From NCBI GenBank assembly GCA_017542485.1, contig JAFXXC010000008.1, positions 1 to 58,298 of the forward strand: a DNA stretch of 58,298 nucleotides, in the 5' to 3' direction. The stretch's first letter is position 1. Each line of letters opens with the position of its first letter. Under the pieces are notes generated by a model. The model searched no databases and had not been told where the DNA came from. It saw nothing but the letters and a program-made list of their open reading frames with translations. Both the position numbers and the translations under genes were made by a program. This document shows positions 8,838 through 16,602 of the stretch, in pieces. This stretch comes from Acholeplasmatales bacterium (GTDB lineage: Bacteria; Bacillota_I; Bacilli_A; Acholeplasmatales; Anaeroplasmataceae).

Positions 8838-9281
8838 TTATTCATAAATTTTATTTTTTTCAACACTAGTAAATGTCATAGTACCCTTAGCTCTAACTTC
8901 ATCATCAACCATAACCTTGGCATCAAATACAGCTAAAGGACCAATTAATTTTGTTTTTGTTACTGTAATAGTAAGTCTATCTCCAGGAATAACTGGCTTA
9001 ACAAACTTAAAATTATCTACCTTTAATAATACATATATAACATCAGGATTAGATGCGTCAGTATCAAATACTAAGCTTGATAATTGAGCACAACACTCAA
9101 TAATTAATACACCTGGCATAATAGGTGCGTCAGGGAAATGGCCCATAAAATATGGCTCATTAACACTAACATTCTTAATACCTGTTGCACTTTCACCTGG
9201 ATTTAATTCAATAACACGTTCAATCATCTGGAACGGAGGTCTTTGCTTAATTCTTTTATTTATCTCATTAATATTCATCAT
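8838..9281 (-). CDS. fabZ: 3-hydroxyacyl-ACP dehydratase (FabZ)
   Basis: Hot-dog-fold dehydratase turning 3-hydroxyacyl-ACP into trans-2-enoyl-ACP. 147 residues with catalytic His48 in YFMGHFPDAPIMPG and Glu62 in LIIECCAQ. It belongs to the FabZ rather than FabA type, so isomerase activity is not expected from sequence. Start and fabG stop are adjacent or overlapping, so the two are coupled. It provides the DH step of the elongation cycle. Confidence 0.93.
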   Translation of the reverse strand: MMNINEINKRIKQRPPFQMIERVIELNPGESATGIKNVSVNEPYFMGHFPDAPIMPGVLIIECCAQLSSLVFDTDASNPDVIYVLLKVDNFKFVKPVIPGDRLTITVTKTKLIGPLAVFDAKVMVDDEVRAKGTMTFTSVEKNKIYE

Positions 9282-10012
9282 TATAATGATAAACCTCCAT
9301 CAAGTGTTATTATTTGTCCTGTTATATAAGATGCGTCATCTGATGCTAAGAAGGCAACTACATTAGCAACCTCCTCAACCTTACCACGGCGCTTAAGAGG
9401 AATAGCCTCAACATACTTAGCCATAGTGTCCTCGTCTACTGCTTCAATCATATCAGTTTCGATGAATCCAGGAGCTACAGCGTTAACTCTAACACCACGA
9501 GAACCCATTTCCTTAGCTAATGTTCTAGTAAACTGATTTACAGCACCCTTAGTAGCACTATAAACTGTTTGACCTGAAAGTGAATATGTACCAGATACAC
9601 TAGACATATTAACAATTACAACACCAGTTTTTCTATTTCTCTTAGCAATAACCTCTTTAGCACAATAGAAATATCCCTTAACATTTAAATTAAATGCCAT
9701 ATCAAGGTTTTCTTCATGTAAACCTAAAAGTGGTTCATCTCTAACAATACCTGCATTATTTACAAGTAAATCAATTTGCTTATATGTTGCATAAATATCA
9801 GCAACCATCTTCTTTACTTCTTCATATTTTGAAACATCAGCCTTATAAATCATACCATCTCCGCCATTAGCCTTAACGATATCTAATACTTCATTAGCCT
9901 TACTTTCATTTGATGCATAATTAATTACTACAGTATAACCGATAGATCCAAGCTTAATTGCACAAGCTCTACCAATTCCTCTAGAAGCACCTGTTATAAT
10001 TGCTACTTTCAT
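9281..10012 (-). CDS. fabG: 3-oxoacyl-ACP reductase (FabG)
   Basis: Short-chain dehydrogenase reducing 3-oxoacyl-ACP with NADPH. 243 residues: nucleotide loop TGASRGIG (7-14), NNAG (about 87-90), catalytic Ser in NMSSVSG and Tyr/Lys in YSATKGA, and C-terminal ITGQIITLDGGLSL. All are normal for FabG. SD AGGAGG is 6-8 bases before ATG 10012. It lies directly downstream of the ketosynthase fusion. Confidence 0.94.
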   Translation of the reverse strand: MKVAIITGASRGIGRACAIKLGSIGYTVVINYASNESKANEVLDIVKANGGDGMIYKADVSKYEEVKKMVADIYATYKQIDLLVNNAGIVRDEPLLGLHEENLDMAFNLNVKGYFYCAKEVIAKRNRKTGVVIVNMSSVSGTYSLSGQTVYSATKGAVNQFTRTLAKEMGSRGVRVNAVAPGFIETDMIEAVDEDTMAKYVEAIPLKRRGKVEEVANVVAFLASDDASYITGQIITLDGGLSL

Positions 10013-10026
10013 AATTATCCTCCTAA

Positions 10027-12402
10027 TTACTTTTCAACTACGATTGCACTATAGCTTCCACCAAAGCCATATGCAATAACTAAAGCCTTATTAATATTCT
10101 TTGCCTCTACATTAACCTTAGCCTTATTAGATGCTAAGTATCCATTTGTATTTTCTAATTCACCACTCATTAATAATGCAGCATGAGCAAGTGCTAAAGA
10201 TGCAGCTGCACTTCTTGCTTCACCAATATGCTCTTTTACATTAACAACTGGTAATTTATCTAAATTATTAAATACCTTACCTAATGCAATAGACTCTTCA
10301 TTATCAATTACGCTATCACCATTAGCAAAACCAAATACACAATCAATATCATTTGCACTTAATTTACTATCAGCTAATGCATCATTAATTGCTTTAACTA
10401 AACCAGCATTAGAATCCTTAATAGTATCACATGCTACATCATTATGAACCATACCATATCCTGTAACATATGCATATGCTTTTCTGCCACGTGCTAGAGC
10501 CTTTTTACTATCCTCAAGTAAAATTGATACTGAACCATCTGATAAAGTAAATCCTTTCTTATTTGCATAAGGCTCATTAACTGTATCAGAAATCTTATTA
10601 ACTTTAGAATATATTTCATTAATAATTTCAATATTTTCATCAGTACCAGTAGCAAGTACAGCTTCTTCTGTATTCTTCTTTAAAATATCCATTGCATAAG
10701 CAACTGAAGCTAAACCTGATTGGCTACCATTTGTAATAGTTACATTATATCCTTTAATACCTGAACAAATAGACAAATATCCACCTGCAGCATTATATAC
10801 TGTATTAGGGAAATTAAATGCAGATCCATTTGCATTACCCTTTTCAGTTATATTATCTTGGAAATTTAAGCATGTACCAAGCGCACCCTCACAAGTACCA
10901 ACAACAATACCAATCTTAGTAGCATTCTCATCTGTTACAATATAATTAGCATCCTTAAGTGCATTCATACCTGATACAACTTGTAATCTAGATAAATTAT
11001 CATGCTTTCTAAATGTCATACCTAACCCAAATTGATCATAATCAGCTCTTTCAACATGTGATGAAATTGATGTAGACTCTGGCTTAAATGTATTAACATT
11101 ATTAATATAATTTTCTTTACCATTACCAAGTGGTGTTACTAAACCTAAACCTGTAATAGCAATCTTATTAGGATTATTCTTAACTACAACACTACCCTCA
11201 TTCTTAGAAAAAATAATAGATGCATTGTTTCCACCGAAAGCAAATGAATTGCTCATAACAGTTTCAAGCTTCTTTTCCTTTGCTTTATTATAAACAAAGT
11301 CAATCTTACCAGCTTTTTCACCTAAATTCTTAATATCTTCATCAGTATATCTTAATGTTGGTAATACAACATCACTAGTTAAACATTTAATAGCAAATAC
11401 TGCTTCAATAGCACCAGCTGCACCTAAGCAGTGACCAACCATAGCCTTAGTAGATGATACACTTAAATTATCATTCTCACCATCAAAAATTGTATGTAAT
11501 GATAAGAATTCAGCATTATCATTCTTAGCTGTACCAGTACCATGGGCATTAATATAACCAATTTCACTTTTCTTAACTCCAGAAGATTCTAATGCCCAAT
11601 TAATAGCATTCATTTGACCTTCTCCATCTTCTCTTGGAGCAGTAATATGATGTGCATCAGAAGATACACCAGCGCCTAATACCTCACAATAAATCTTAGC
11701 GTTACGTGCCTTTGCATGTTCATATGATTCAACGATAACTACACCTGAACCCTCACCAAGTGTAATACCAGTACAATGATTAAATGGTGAACATGGATTA
11801 CTATCTAAAGCATGTAAAGCCAAGAAACCAGCATAAGGTACGCTAGCAAATGCATCAGTACCACCTGCTAATACGATATCAGCCTTACCACTTCTAATTA
11901 AATCACATGCATATGAAATTGAAATAGTACCTGCAGCACATGCATTAGCAACGTTAGTTACTACACCACCACAGTGGAATGCACCTGCAACGTCATTAGC
12001 GATTCTAGATATTGGCATTCTTGCAATATCGCTCTTATCACGATTATTTTCATAATAATGAGCAATAGATACTGCACCACCAACACAAGAACCCATAATA
12101 ACTGATACTCTTGTATTATTATCAAAATCTTCTAATCCACTATCAGCCATAGCTTCTCTAGCAGCCTTAATAGCGAATTTAGATACTCTATCCATACCCT
12201 CAGTACCTTCGATAGAATCTAAATCAAAATGCTTAACCTCAGCTGCTAATTTAGCATAACAATTTTCTGTATCTACAGAAGTTGTTTCTTCAATACCAGA
12301 AACACTTCTTTTTGCATTTTCAAAACACTCTTTAACATCATTACCAATAGCACTTATCATACCAAGACCAGTAACAACGCAACGATTTTTAATATCTGTC
12401 AT
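10027..12402 (-). CDS. Tandem beta-ketoacyl synthase: active KS fused to a degenerate chain-length-factor-like KS
   Basis: 791 residues containing two full thiolase-fold ketosynthase domains (about 1-400 and 412-791). Domain 1 has the complete decarboxylative Claisen apparatus: Cys155 (NACAAGT), His287 (NAHGTGT), Lys319 and His324 (KAMVGHCLGAAG). In domain 2 the same positions are Ser560 (NGSQSGL), Asn694 (FANGDSV), Lys723 and Glu728 (KEHIGEARSAA), so Cys and both His are lost while the fold blocks (ITGLGLVTPLG, FPNTVYNAAGG, YGFGGS) remain. This is the pattern of KS-alpha/KS-beta (CLF) pairs of type II PKS, here on one chain as in PfaC-type PUFA synthases. A normal FabF is about 410 residues. 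SD AAAGGAG supports ATG 12402. Product and partner ACP are unknown. Confidence 0.9.
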   Translation of the reverse strand: MTDIKNRCVVTGLGMISAIGNDVKECFENAKRSVSGIEETTSVDTENCYAKLAAEVKHFDLDSIEGTEGMDRVSKFAIKAAREAMADSGLEDFDNNTRVSVIMGSCVGGAVSIAHYYENNRDKSDIARMPISRIANDVAGAFHCGGVVTNVANACAAGTISISYACDLIRSGKADIVLAGGTDAFASVPYAGFLALHALDSNPCSPFNHCTGITLGEGSGVVIVESYEHAKARNAKIYCEVLGAGVSSDAHHITAPREDGEGQMNAINWALESSGVKKSEIGYINAHGTGTAKNDNAEFLSLHTIFDGENDNLSVSSTKAMVGHCLGAAGAIEAVFAIKCLTSDVVLPTLRYTDEDIKNLGEKAGKIDFVYNKAKEKKLETVMSNSFAFGGNNASIIFSKNEGSVVVKNNPNKIAITGLGLVTPLGNGKENYINNVNTFKPESTSISSHVERADYDQFGLGMTFRKHDNLSRLQVVSGMNALKDANYIVTDENATKIGIVVGTCEGALGTCLNFQDNITEKGNANGSAFNFPNTVYNAAGGYLSICSGIKGYNVTITNGSQSGLASVAYAMDILKKNTEEAVLATGTDENIEIINEIYSKVNKISDTVNEPYANKKGFTLSDGSVSILLEDSKKALARGRKAYAYVTGYGMVHNDVACDTIKDSNAGLVKAINDALADSKLSANDIDCVFGFANGDSVIDNEESIALGKVFNNLDKLPVVNVKEHIGEARSAAASLALAHAALLMSGELENTNGYLASNKAKVNVEAKNINKALVIAYGFGGSYSAIVVEK

Positions 12403-12430
12403 AAATAATTTCTCCTTTATTTTTTATATT

Positions 12431-12469
12431 AAAAAAAATTTATTGCAAGCTTAAATACGCTTGCAATAA
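12431..12469 (-). terminator. Intra-operon terminator between acp2 and the ketosynthase gene
   Basis: Perfect 11-bp stem TTATTGCAAGC/GCTTGCAATAA (12440-12450 and 12459-12469) with an 8-base loop; on the minus strand it is followed by eight T's (12438-12431). This is a full intrinsic terminator placed after the first gene of the operon. No second promoter is visible in the short gap to the next gene. It probably lets most transcripts stop after acp2, giving more ACP than downstream enzymes. Confidence 0.85.
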
Positions 12470-12475
12470 AAATTA

Positions 12476-12718
12476 CTACATATGAGCAACGATATAAGCT
12501 GCTAATGAATCAATATTCTTGAAGTTTGACTTATCAATACCTGATGTTTGAACACCAAACTTTTCATCAATGAATGCTACTAACTCAATTGAGTCAATTG
12601 AATCAAGGCCGATTCCCTCATTGAATAAAATTGTATCATATTGTAATTCATCAGCGTCAACGCCTAATTCATTAACAAAGAATTCCTTTAATTGTGCTTT
12701 AATTTCTGTATCTGTCAT
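12476..12718 (-). CDS. Acyl carrier protein 2 (operon-leading)
   Basis: 80-residue ACP from ATG 12718. The phosphopantetheine site is Ser40 in GIGLDSIDSIELV, preceded by an LFNEGIG loop. This G(I/L)GLDSID-type motif is, to my knowledge, common in ACPs working with KS-CLF systems such as aryl-polyene clusters and unlike the FAS-type acpP in the same operon. An upstream GTG at 12751 lies before the predicted transcript start, so ATG 12718 with SD GAAAGGA is preferred. It is first in the operon and followed by a terminator, so it is probably the most abundant product. Confidence 0.88.
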   Translation of the reverse strand: MTDTEIKAQLKEFFVNELGVDADELQYDTILFNEGIGLDSIDSIELVAFIDEKFGVQTSGIDKSNFKNIDSLAAYIVAHM

Positions 12719-12754
12719 ATATAAAATATCCTTTCTTCCAAATAATTTCACCCT

Positions 12755-12790
12755 ATTATATCATTTAACAATAAAATGTCAAGTATACTT
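12755..12790 (-). promoter_or_regulatory. Strong promoter of the acyl-chain operon, with palindrome at the -35
   Basis: On the minus strand: TTGACA (12782-12777), 16-base spacer, TATAAT (12760-12755), both perfect consensus. A perfect palindrome AAGTATACTT (12781-12790) touches the upstream edge of the -35 box and could be an operator. The regulator is unknown; no FapR- or FabT-like consensus is convincing. Confidence 0.8.
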
Positions 12791-12804
12791 TTCATTTTTG
12801 AATT

Positions 12805-12823
12805 ATGTATATGTAATATACAT
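12805..12823. promoter_or_regulatory. 19-bp inverted repeat between the divergent acp2 and bioY promoters
   Basis: ATGTATAT-GTA-ATATACAT, perfect 8-bp arms around a 3-base centre. It lies 12 bases upstream of the bioY -35 box and about 23 bases upstream of the acp2 -35 box. The position suits a repressor or activator acting on both directions, for example biotin or fatty-acid responsive. The co-encoded BirA has no HTH, so the factor must be encoded elsewhere. Confidence 0.5.
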
Positions 12824-12834
12824 CCAAAATATAT

Positions 12835-12862
12835 TTGACTACTCTATTTTTAATTTTATAAT
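12835..12862 (+). promoter_or_regulatory. Promoter of bioY
   Basis: TTGACT (12835-12840), 16-base spacer, TATAAT (12857-12862). The predicted start lies only about a dozen bases before ATG 12882, so the 5' UTR would be very short and consist almost only of the SD. Confidence 0.65.
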
Positions 12863-12881
12863 ATTATTAGAGGGTGTTTTT

Positions 12882-13463
12882 ATGGCAAAGCTTAAAATAA
12901 AAGATCTATCTATTATGGCAATAACAGAAGCTCTTCTAATAATATGCTCTAAGTTTACATTTCAAATAGGTCCAATCCCCCTAACCTTCCAAACATTTGC
13001 TGTATTTATAATTTCACTTATATTAGGAGTTAAAAAATCAGCAATCGTATTCTTACTATACATAATTATGGGTATTGTAGGACTACCAGTATTTTCTAAA
13101 GGTGGAGGATGGAATTATATATTTGAACCATCATTTGGTTTTATAATTGGCTTCTTCTTTGCATCAATAATTATAGGTATTTCATCAAAATCAAATAAAT
13201 TCTATTTAAAATACATCCTATCAACAATAGGCTTAATTATAATAAACCTATTCGGTGTAATATATATGTATTTTATAATGAATTACTACCTAGAATTAAA
13301 TAAAAATATATCATATATCATATCTGTTGCTGTAATACCTTTTATAGCCAAAGACTTTATAACAATGATTTTATCTTGTATTATCTATTCAAGATTAAAA
13401 ATAATCATTTATCCTAAAGAACCACAGTATGATAATGAATTATTAAAATTAAATACAAAGTAA
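12882..13463 (+). CDS. bioY: Biotin transporter BioY (ECF S-component)
   Basis: Membrane S-component that binds biotin and couples to an ECF energising module (EcfA/A'/T, not in this window). 193 residues from ATG 12882 with SD AGAGGG. About six hydrophobic helices are visible; the signature region GPIPLTFQTFAVFI (about 33-46) and GIVGLPVFSKGGG (about 66-78) match BioY. The frame is open upstream to 12570, but that part is antisense to acp2 and has no SD. It is divergent from the operon that carboxylates biotin-AccB and carries the ligase, so uptake and use are linked. Confidence 0.92.
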   Translation: MAKLKIKDLSIMAITEALLIICSKFTFQIGPIPLTFQTFAVFIISLILGVKKSAIVFLLYIIMGIVGLPVFSKGGGWNYIFEPSFGFIIGFFFASIIIGISSKSNKFYLKYILSTIGLIIINLFGVIYMYFIMNYYLELNKNISYIISVAVIPFIAKDFITMILSCIIYSRLKIIIYPKEPQYDNELLKLNTK

Positions 13464-13494
13464 AAAAATATCCAACAAAATTGGATATTTTTTA
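13463..13494. terminator. Bidirectional terminator between bioY and engB
   Basis: Stem AATATCCAA/TTGGATATT with a 5-base CAAAA loop, flanked by an A run on the left and a T run on the right, so it works on both strands for the two convergent genes. Confidence 0.8.
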
Positions 13495-14088
13495 CTTACT
13501 AATTCCATAAATAATCTCATCTAATATGGTATATACTTCTCCTATACCTTCTCTTTTTTCACTAGATGTAACTATAAATTTATCATCATCTCTTAAATTT
13601 AAAGTTTCTTTAATTATTTCTTTATTCTTTTTTCTATCAGCGTTCTTTACCTTATCAGATTTAGTTGCTATAACAATAACATGCTTATTATAATACTTTA
13701 AAAACTCATACATAAGTACATCATCTTCACTAGGCTTATGTCTAAAGTCAACTAATAAAAATACAGCCTTTAATGCTTCTCTATTCTTTAAATAATCCTC
13801 AATCATTTTACCAAAAGTAGCCTTAACACTCTTAGACACTCTAGCATAACCATATCCAGGAACATCTACAAAATAAAAATCATTATTTATTAAATAAAAA
13901 TTTAATGTTTGTGTCTTACCAGGATTAGAAGATGTTCTAGCCAAATTCTTTCTATTAACTAACATATTAATAAAACTTGACTTACCTACATTACTTCTTC
14001 CACAAAACATCACCTCGCCTAAATTAGGCAAAGGACATCCATCAGCCTTAACAGCTGATATATTAAATTCAGCACTTTTAATTACCAT
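13492..14088 (-). CDS. engB: Ribosome biogenesis GTP-binding protein YsxC/EngB
   Basis: TRAFAC-class GTPase required for late assembly of the 50S subunit. 198 residues: G1 GRSNVGKSS (about 29-37), G2 region TSSNPGKTQT, G3 DVPGYG and G4 TKSDK are all present in order. Length is standard. Its start overlaps the end of the PHP-domain gene by 11 bases. Confidence 0.95.
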   Translation of the reverse strand: MVIKSAEFNISAVKADGCPLPNLGEVMFCGRSNVGKSSFINMLVNRKNLARTSSNPGKTQTLNFYLINNDFYFVDVPGYGYARVSKSVKATFGKMIEDYLKNREALKAVFLLVDFRHKPSEDDVLMYEFLKYYNKHVIVIATKSDKVKNADRKKNKEIIKETLNLRDDDKFIVTSSEKREGIGEVYTILDEIIYGISK

Positions 14089-14890
14089 ATAAATTAAGTA
14101 CCTTAAGTACTAAATCCACCTCCTTGTCATCTAAATAACAATCTCCTATATCTCCATGTGATTTATCCCCATGAAAATCACTACCAGCAGATATAAATAA
14201 TCCATACTTTTTAGCAATACTTAAAAATAATTCATAATTATTCTTACTATTTGCATACCTTGCCTCAATACCATCAAAAGGCATCTTTACTACCTCATCT
14301 AATACATCTTTACTTTTTATTAAGCAAGGATGTGCAAGTATACAAATACAATTATTCTTATGTAATAAATCTATTCCATCTTTAACATCAAATTTAAATG
14401 ATGAAATATATGCTTTACATTCTTTAGAAATATAAAATTTAGCCTCTTCTAAACTAATATCATTATTACTTAAAATATGATCTAAAATATTCTTCCTAGT
14501 AATAATCTTATTATCACTAATTAATTTATCAATATCAATACATATATTATAAATATCTCTAATTCCTAAAGCCATATCAATGGCTCTTTTTTTTCTTTTT
14601 TCTTCTAATTCATTAGATAAATCAACCATTTCCTTAGGAACAATATTATTTTTAAATAATCCAACAATATGAATAGTTTCACCATTAAATCTACAAGATA
14701 ACTCTATTCCTTTAATAACCTTAACACCATACTTATTCCCATATTCAATAATTAAATCATCACCAAGCACAGTATCATGATCCGTTAACGCTAAAACATC
14801 AATTCCTCTATCCCTACTATGCTTTACTAATTCTTCTAAACCTAATTTACCATCAGAATAAATAGAATGGCAATGTAAATCCGCTCTCAT
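14078..14890 (-). CDS. PHP-domain metallo-phosphoesterase (YciV/TrpH family)
   Basis: 270 residues. The N-terminal PHP motifs MRADLHCHSIYSDG and LALTDHDT, a central helical insertion (about 95-170), LAHPCLI and the C-terminal GSDFHGD supply the His/Asp ligands of a trinuclear metal site. The family includes 3',5'-nucleotide bisphosphate phosphatase/RNase AM. The substrate is not provable here. It is translationally coupled to engB by overlap. Confidence 0.85.
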   Translation of the reverse strand: MRADLHCHSIYSDGKLGLEELVKHSRDRGIDVLALTDHDTVLGDDLIIEYGNKYGVKVIKGIELSCRFNGETIHIVGLFKNNIVPKEMVDLSNELEEKRKKRAIDMALGIRDIYNICIDIDKLISDNKIITRKNILDHILSNNDISLEEAKFYISKECKAYISSFKFDVKDGIDLLHKNNCICILAHPCLIKSKDVLDEVVKMPFDGIEARYANSKNNYELFLSIAKKYGLFISAGSDFHGDKSHGDIGDCYLDDKEVDLVLKVLNLYGN

Positions 14891-14900
14891 AATTCACCTA

Positions 14901-15218
14901 TTATAAGAAAATAGAACAAACAGTAACAGTAATAATAGCTTGTACTACAAATAATAGCCACCCAAGCTTTTGTGTTGTTTTTCTATTTTTATATTTTTCT
15001 TCATCCTTCTTACCATTAAGTTCATCAGTATACTTAATATGCTCAGTAATAGATGCTCTAACCCCTAGATATAACAAAAATACAACAGTCCCAATAACAT
15101 TAAATATCGGTAACATATTCTTATTATCAAAAATAAAAGTAAAAATAGCACCTAAAATATTTATACCTACCATTATACTTGTAATAATTACAATAAATTT
15201 CTTATTATCTTTAATCAT
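14901..15218 (-). CDS. Small membrane protein, unknown function
   Basis: 105 residues from ATG 15218 (an in-frame start at 15230 adds four). Three hydrophobic helices: about 7-28, 38-55 and 83-103, with a charged loop rich in Lys/Glu at 57-80. No family recognised. It lies between an intrinsic terminator of the upstream gene and the PHP gene (10-base gap), so it may be the first gene of a PHP-engB transcript. Function is unknown. Confidence 0.6.
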   Translation of the reverse strand: MIKDNKKFIVIITSIMVGINILGAIFTFIFDNKNMLPIFNVIGTVVFLLYLGVRASITEHIKYTDELNGKKDEEKYKNRKTTQKLGWLLFVVQAIITVTVCSIFL

Positions 15219-15233
15219 AACAAAACCCATAAA

Positions 15234-15258
15234 GCAAAATAAAACCGTCTCCGGTTTT
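15234..15258 (-). terminator. Terminator of the 249-residue gene
   Basis: Stem AAAACCG/CGGTTTT (15241-15247 and 15252-15258) with 4-base loop, followed on the minus strand by ATTTTGCTTT. The stem overlaps the stop codon of the upstream gene. The T tract is modest. Confidence 0.6.
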
Positions 15259-16006
15259 ACTTTGTATATCTTGCATTTTCAGCTAAAATATGAAGGTTTA
15301 ATTCAGAATCCATTACTTCAGATTCATTCTCACCTATACCAGCAAGCATCATACCAGATGCAAATACACTAGAAGGACTCTTAAAATCAGCCTTAATAGT
15401 AATTCTAGATGCATAATCAACTATAACATCCTCATCACCCTTATCAGCATCATAGAAATTAAATCCAAAGAAACCATCAACATTATTAGTATATCCCATT
15501 ATTTTAAACATAATAGTAATATCATTTTCTTTAGCAAAATTTAATATTAATTCCTTCTTAGTCTTAATAAATTCATATAAAGTTTCAATACCATCATTAT
15601 AAGGCATAAAATAGAATACACAATCTTCATTCTCTATTTCCTTATAATCAGTACATCTTTCCTTCATTAATGTTAAATCTTTCTCAATAGCTTCAATACC
15701 CTTAGGATCAATATTAGTATACATATTCTTATTTAATTCAAAATTTTGAACCAAATTCTCTAAGAAATAATAATTCTCACTACCTAATACTCTAAATCCT
15801 TCATTTTTAAATACTTCAATTAATTGCTTTACAGAATCCTTATCAACAGTAACCTCAAAAACAAAATTACGTGTTGAAGCAACAGGTAATATCTGTGCAT
15901 ATTCATTCCAATGTGTATATAAAGAATAGAATTGTCTTCTTAGACCCTTTCTATTAAAATTCTTTAAATTTCTTTCATATACTGAAAGTGATAACTCTAC
16001 TGCCAT
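15257..16006 (-). CDS. Conserved-looking hypothetical protein, 249 residues
   Basis: Soluble, acidic, no signal peptide or membrane helix. N-terminus MAVELSLSVYERNLKNFNRKG; central part rich in aromatic residues and alternating beta/alpha pattern. No family recognised. It is monocistronic: a terminator follows it and the toxin-antitoxin module precedes it. The repeat copy at 16101-16146 lies about 95 bases upstream of its start, so it might be influenced by the same regulator. Codon use is like that of its neighbours. Confidence 0.7.
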   Translation of the reverse strand: MAVELSLSVYERNLKNFNRKGLRRQFYSLYTHWNEYAQILPVASTRNFVFEVTVDKDSVKQLIEVFKNEGFRVLGSENYYFLENLVQNFELNKNMYTNIDPKGIEAIEKDLTLMKERCTDYKEIENEDCVFYFMPYNDGIETLYEFIKTKKELILNFAKENDITIMFKIMGYTNNVDGFFGFNFYDADKGDEDVIVDYASRITIKADFKSPSSVFASGMMLAGIGENESEVMDSELNLHILAENARYTK

Positions 16007-16100
16007 AATACAAAAACCTCATTTCTTCTAAATTATACTATTAATTCATTTTCAATTCAATAAAATAGAGAAAAAACTCCCATACATTAAATATTCAAAA

Positions 16101-16146
16101 TGTAACACTTTGCAAAATAAAATGTAACACGTGTTACACTCTATTT
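16101..16146. repeat. Downstream copy of the TA-flanking repeat (half-site plus palindrome)
   Basis: A half-site TGTAACAC (16101-16108) followed 22 bases later by the perfect 16-bp palindrome TGTAACACGTGTTACA (16123-16138) and CTCTATTT. The 24 bases 16123-16146 are identical to 17479-17502 upstream of the module. This copy overlaps the stop codon of the antitoxin-like gene. Confidence 0.85.
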
Positions 16147-16602
16147 ATATATACTCTTTAATATATCGACATTATTTAAATTAACATTAATATTCTTAGC
16201 CTCAATAATTCTTTTAACAACTAAATCATTATCTAAACTATGATAAGCTTCATATAACATAAACATCTCTTCTGGCTTAATATATTTATAAAAAGTACTT
16301 TCTTTGATACCAGTAGTATAACAAAAATAAGTCATAATATAACCAATCCACTTCATAACAAAAGAAGGATATATTTCTTTTCCTCTTATAATATTCTTTT
16401 CTTTTTTTATAATATTATACGCACCTGGAATATCAATCGATTCAAAAATAAAATTTTTATTTTCAATAATATTTGGTAATGATGAATATACATATGCCTT
16501 TATAAATACCTTAGAAGAACATTCGCTACAAGTTGTCGCATATTCAAAAAGATCAGAAACATATTTACATATAAATAATCCAAAATCATCAATCTTATTC
16601 AT
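16141..16602 (-). CDS. Antitoxin-like protein of the HTH-DUF3990 module (DUF3791-like C-terminus)
   Basis: 153 residues, second gene of a two-gene operon, overlapping the toxin-like gene by 8 bases. The C-terminal half (about 85-135: YIMTYFCYTTGIKESTFYKY, then PEEMFMLYEAYHSLDN) resembles small DUF3791-type proteins that accompany DUF3990 proteins; this is from memory. The N-terminal half with CxxC-like CSECSS at about 20-25 is unrecognised. Its stop lies inside a repeated palindrome. A role as inhibitor of the partner is inferred from the arrangement only. Confidence 0.6.
   Translation of the reverse strand: MNKIDDFGLFICKYVSDLFEYATTCSECSSKVFIKAYVYSSLPNIIENKNFIFESIDIPGAYNIIKKEKNIIRGKEIYPSFVMKWIGYIMTYFCYTTGIKESTFYKYIKPEEMFMLYEAYHSLDNDLVVKRIIEAKNINVNLNNVDILKSIYK

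Noticed and set aside
12570..12881. N-terminal extension of the bioY frame to 12570
   Set aside because: It is antisense to acp2, has no SD, and the bioY family N-terminus, promoter and SD all fit ATG 12882.
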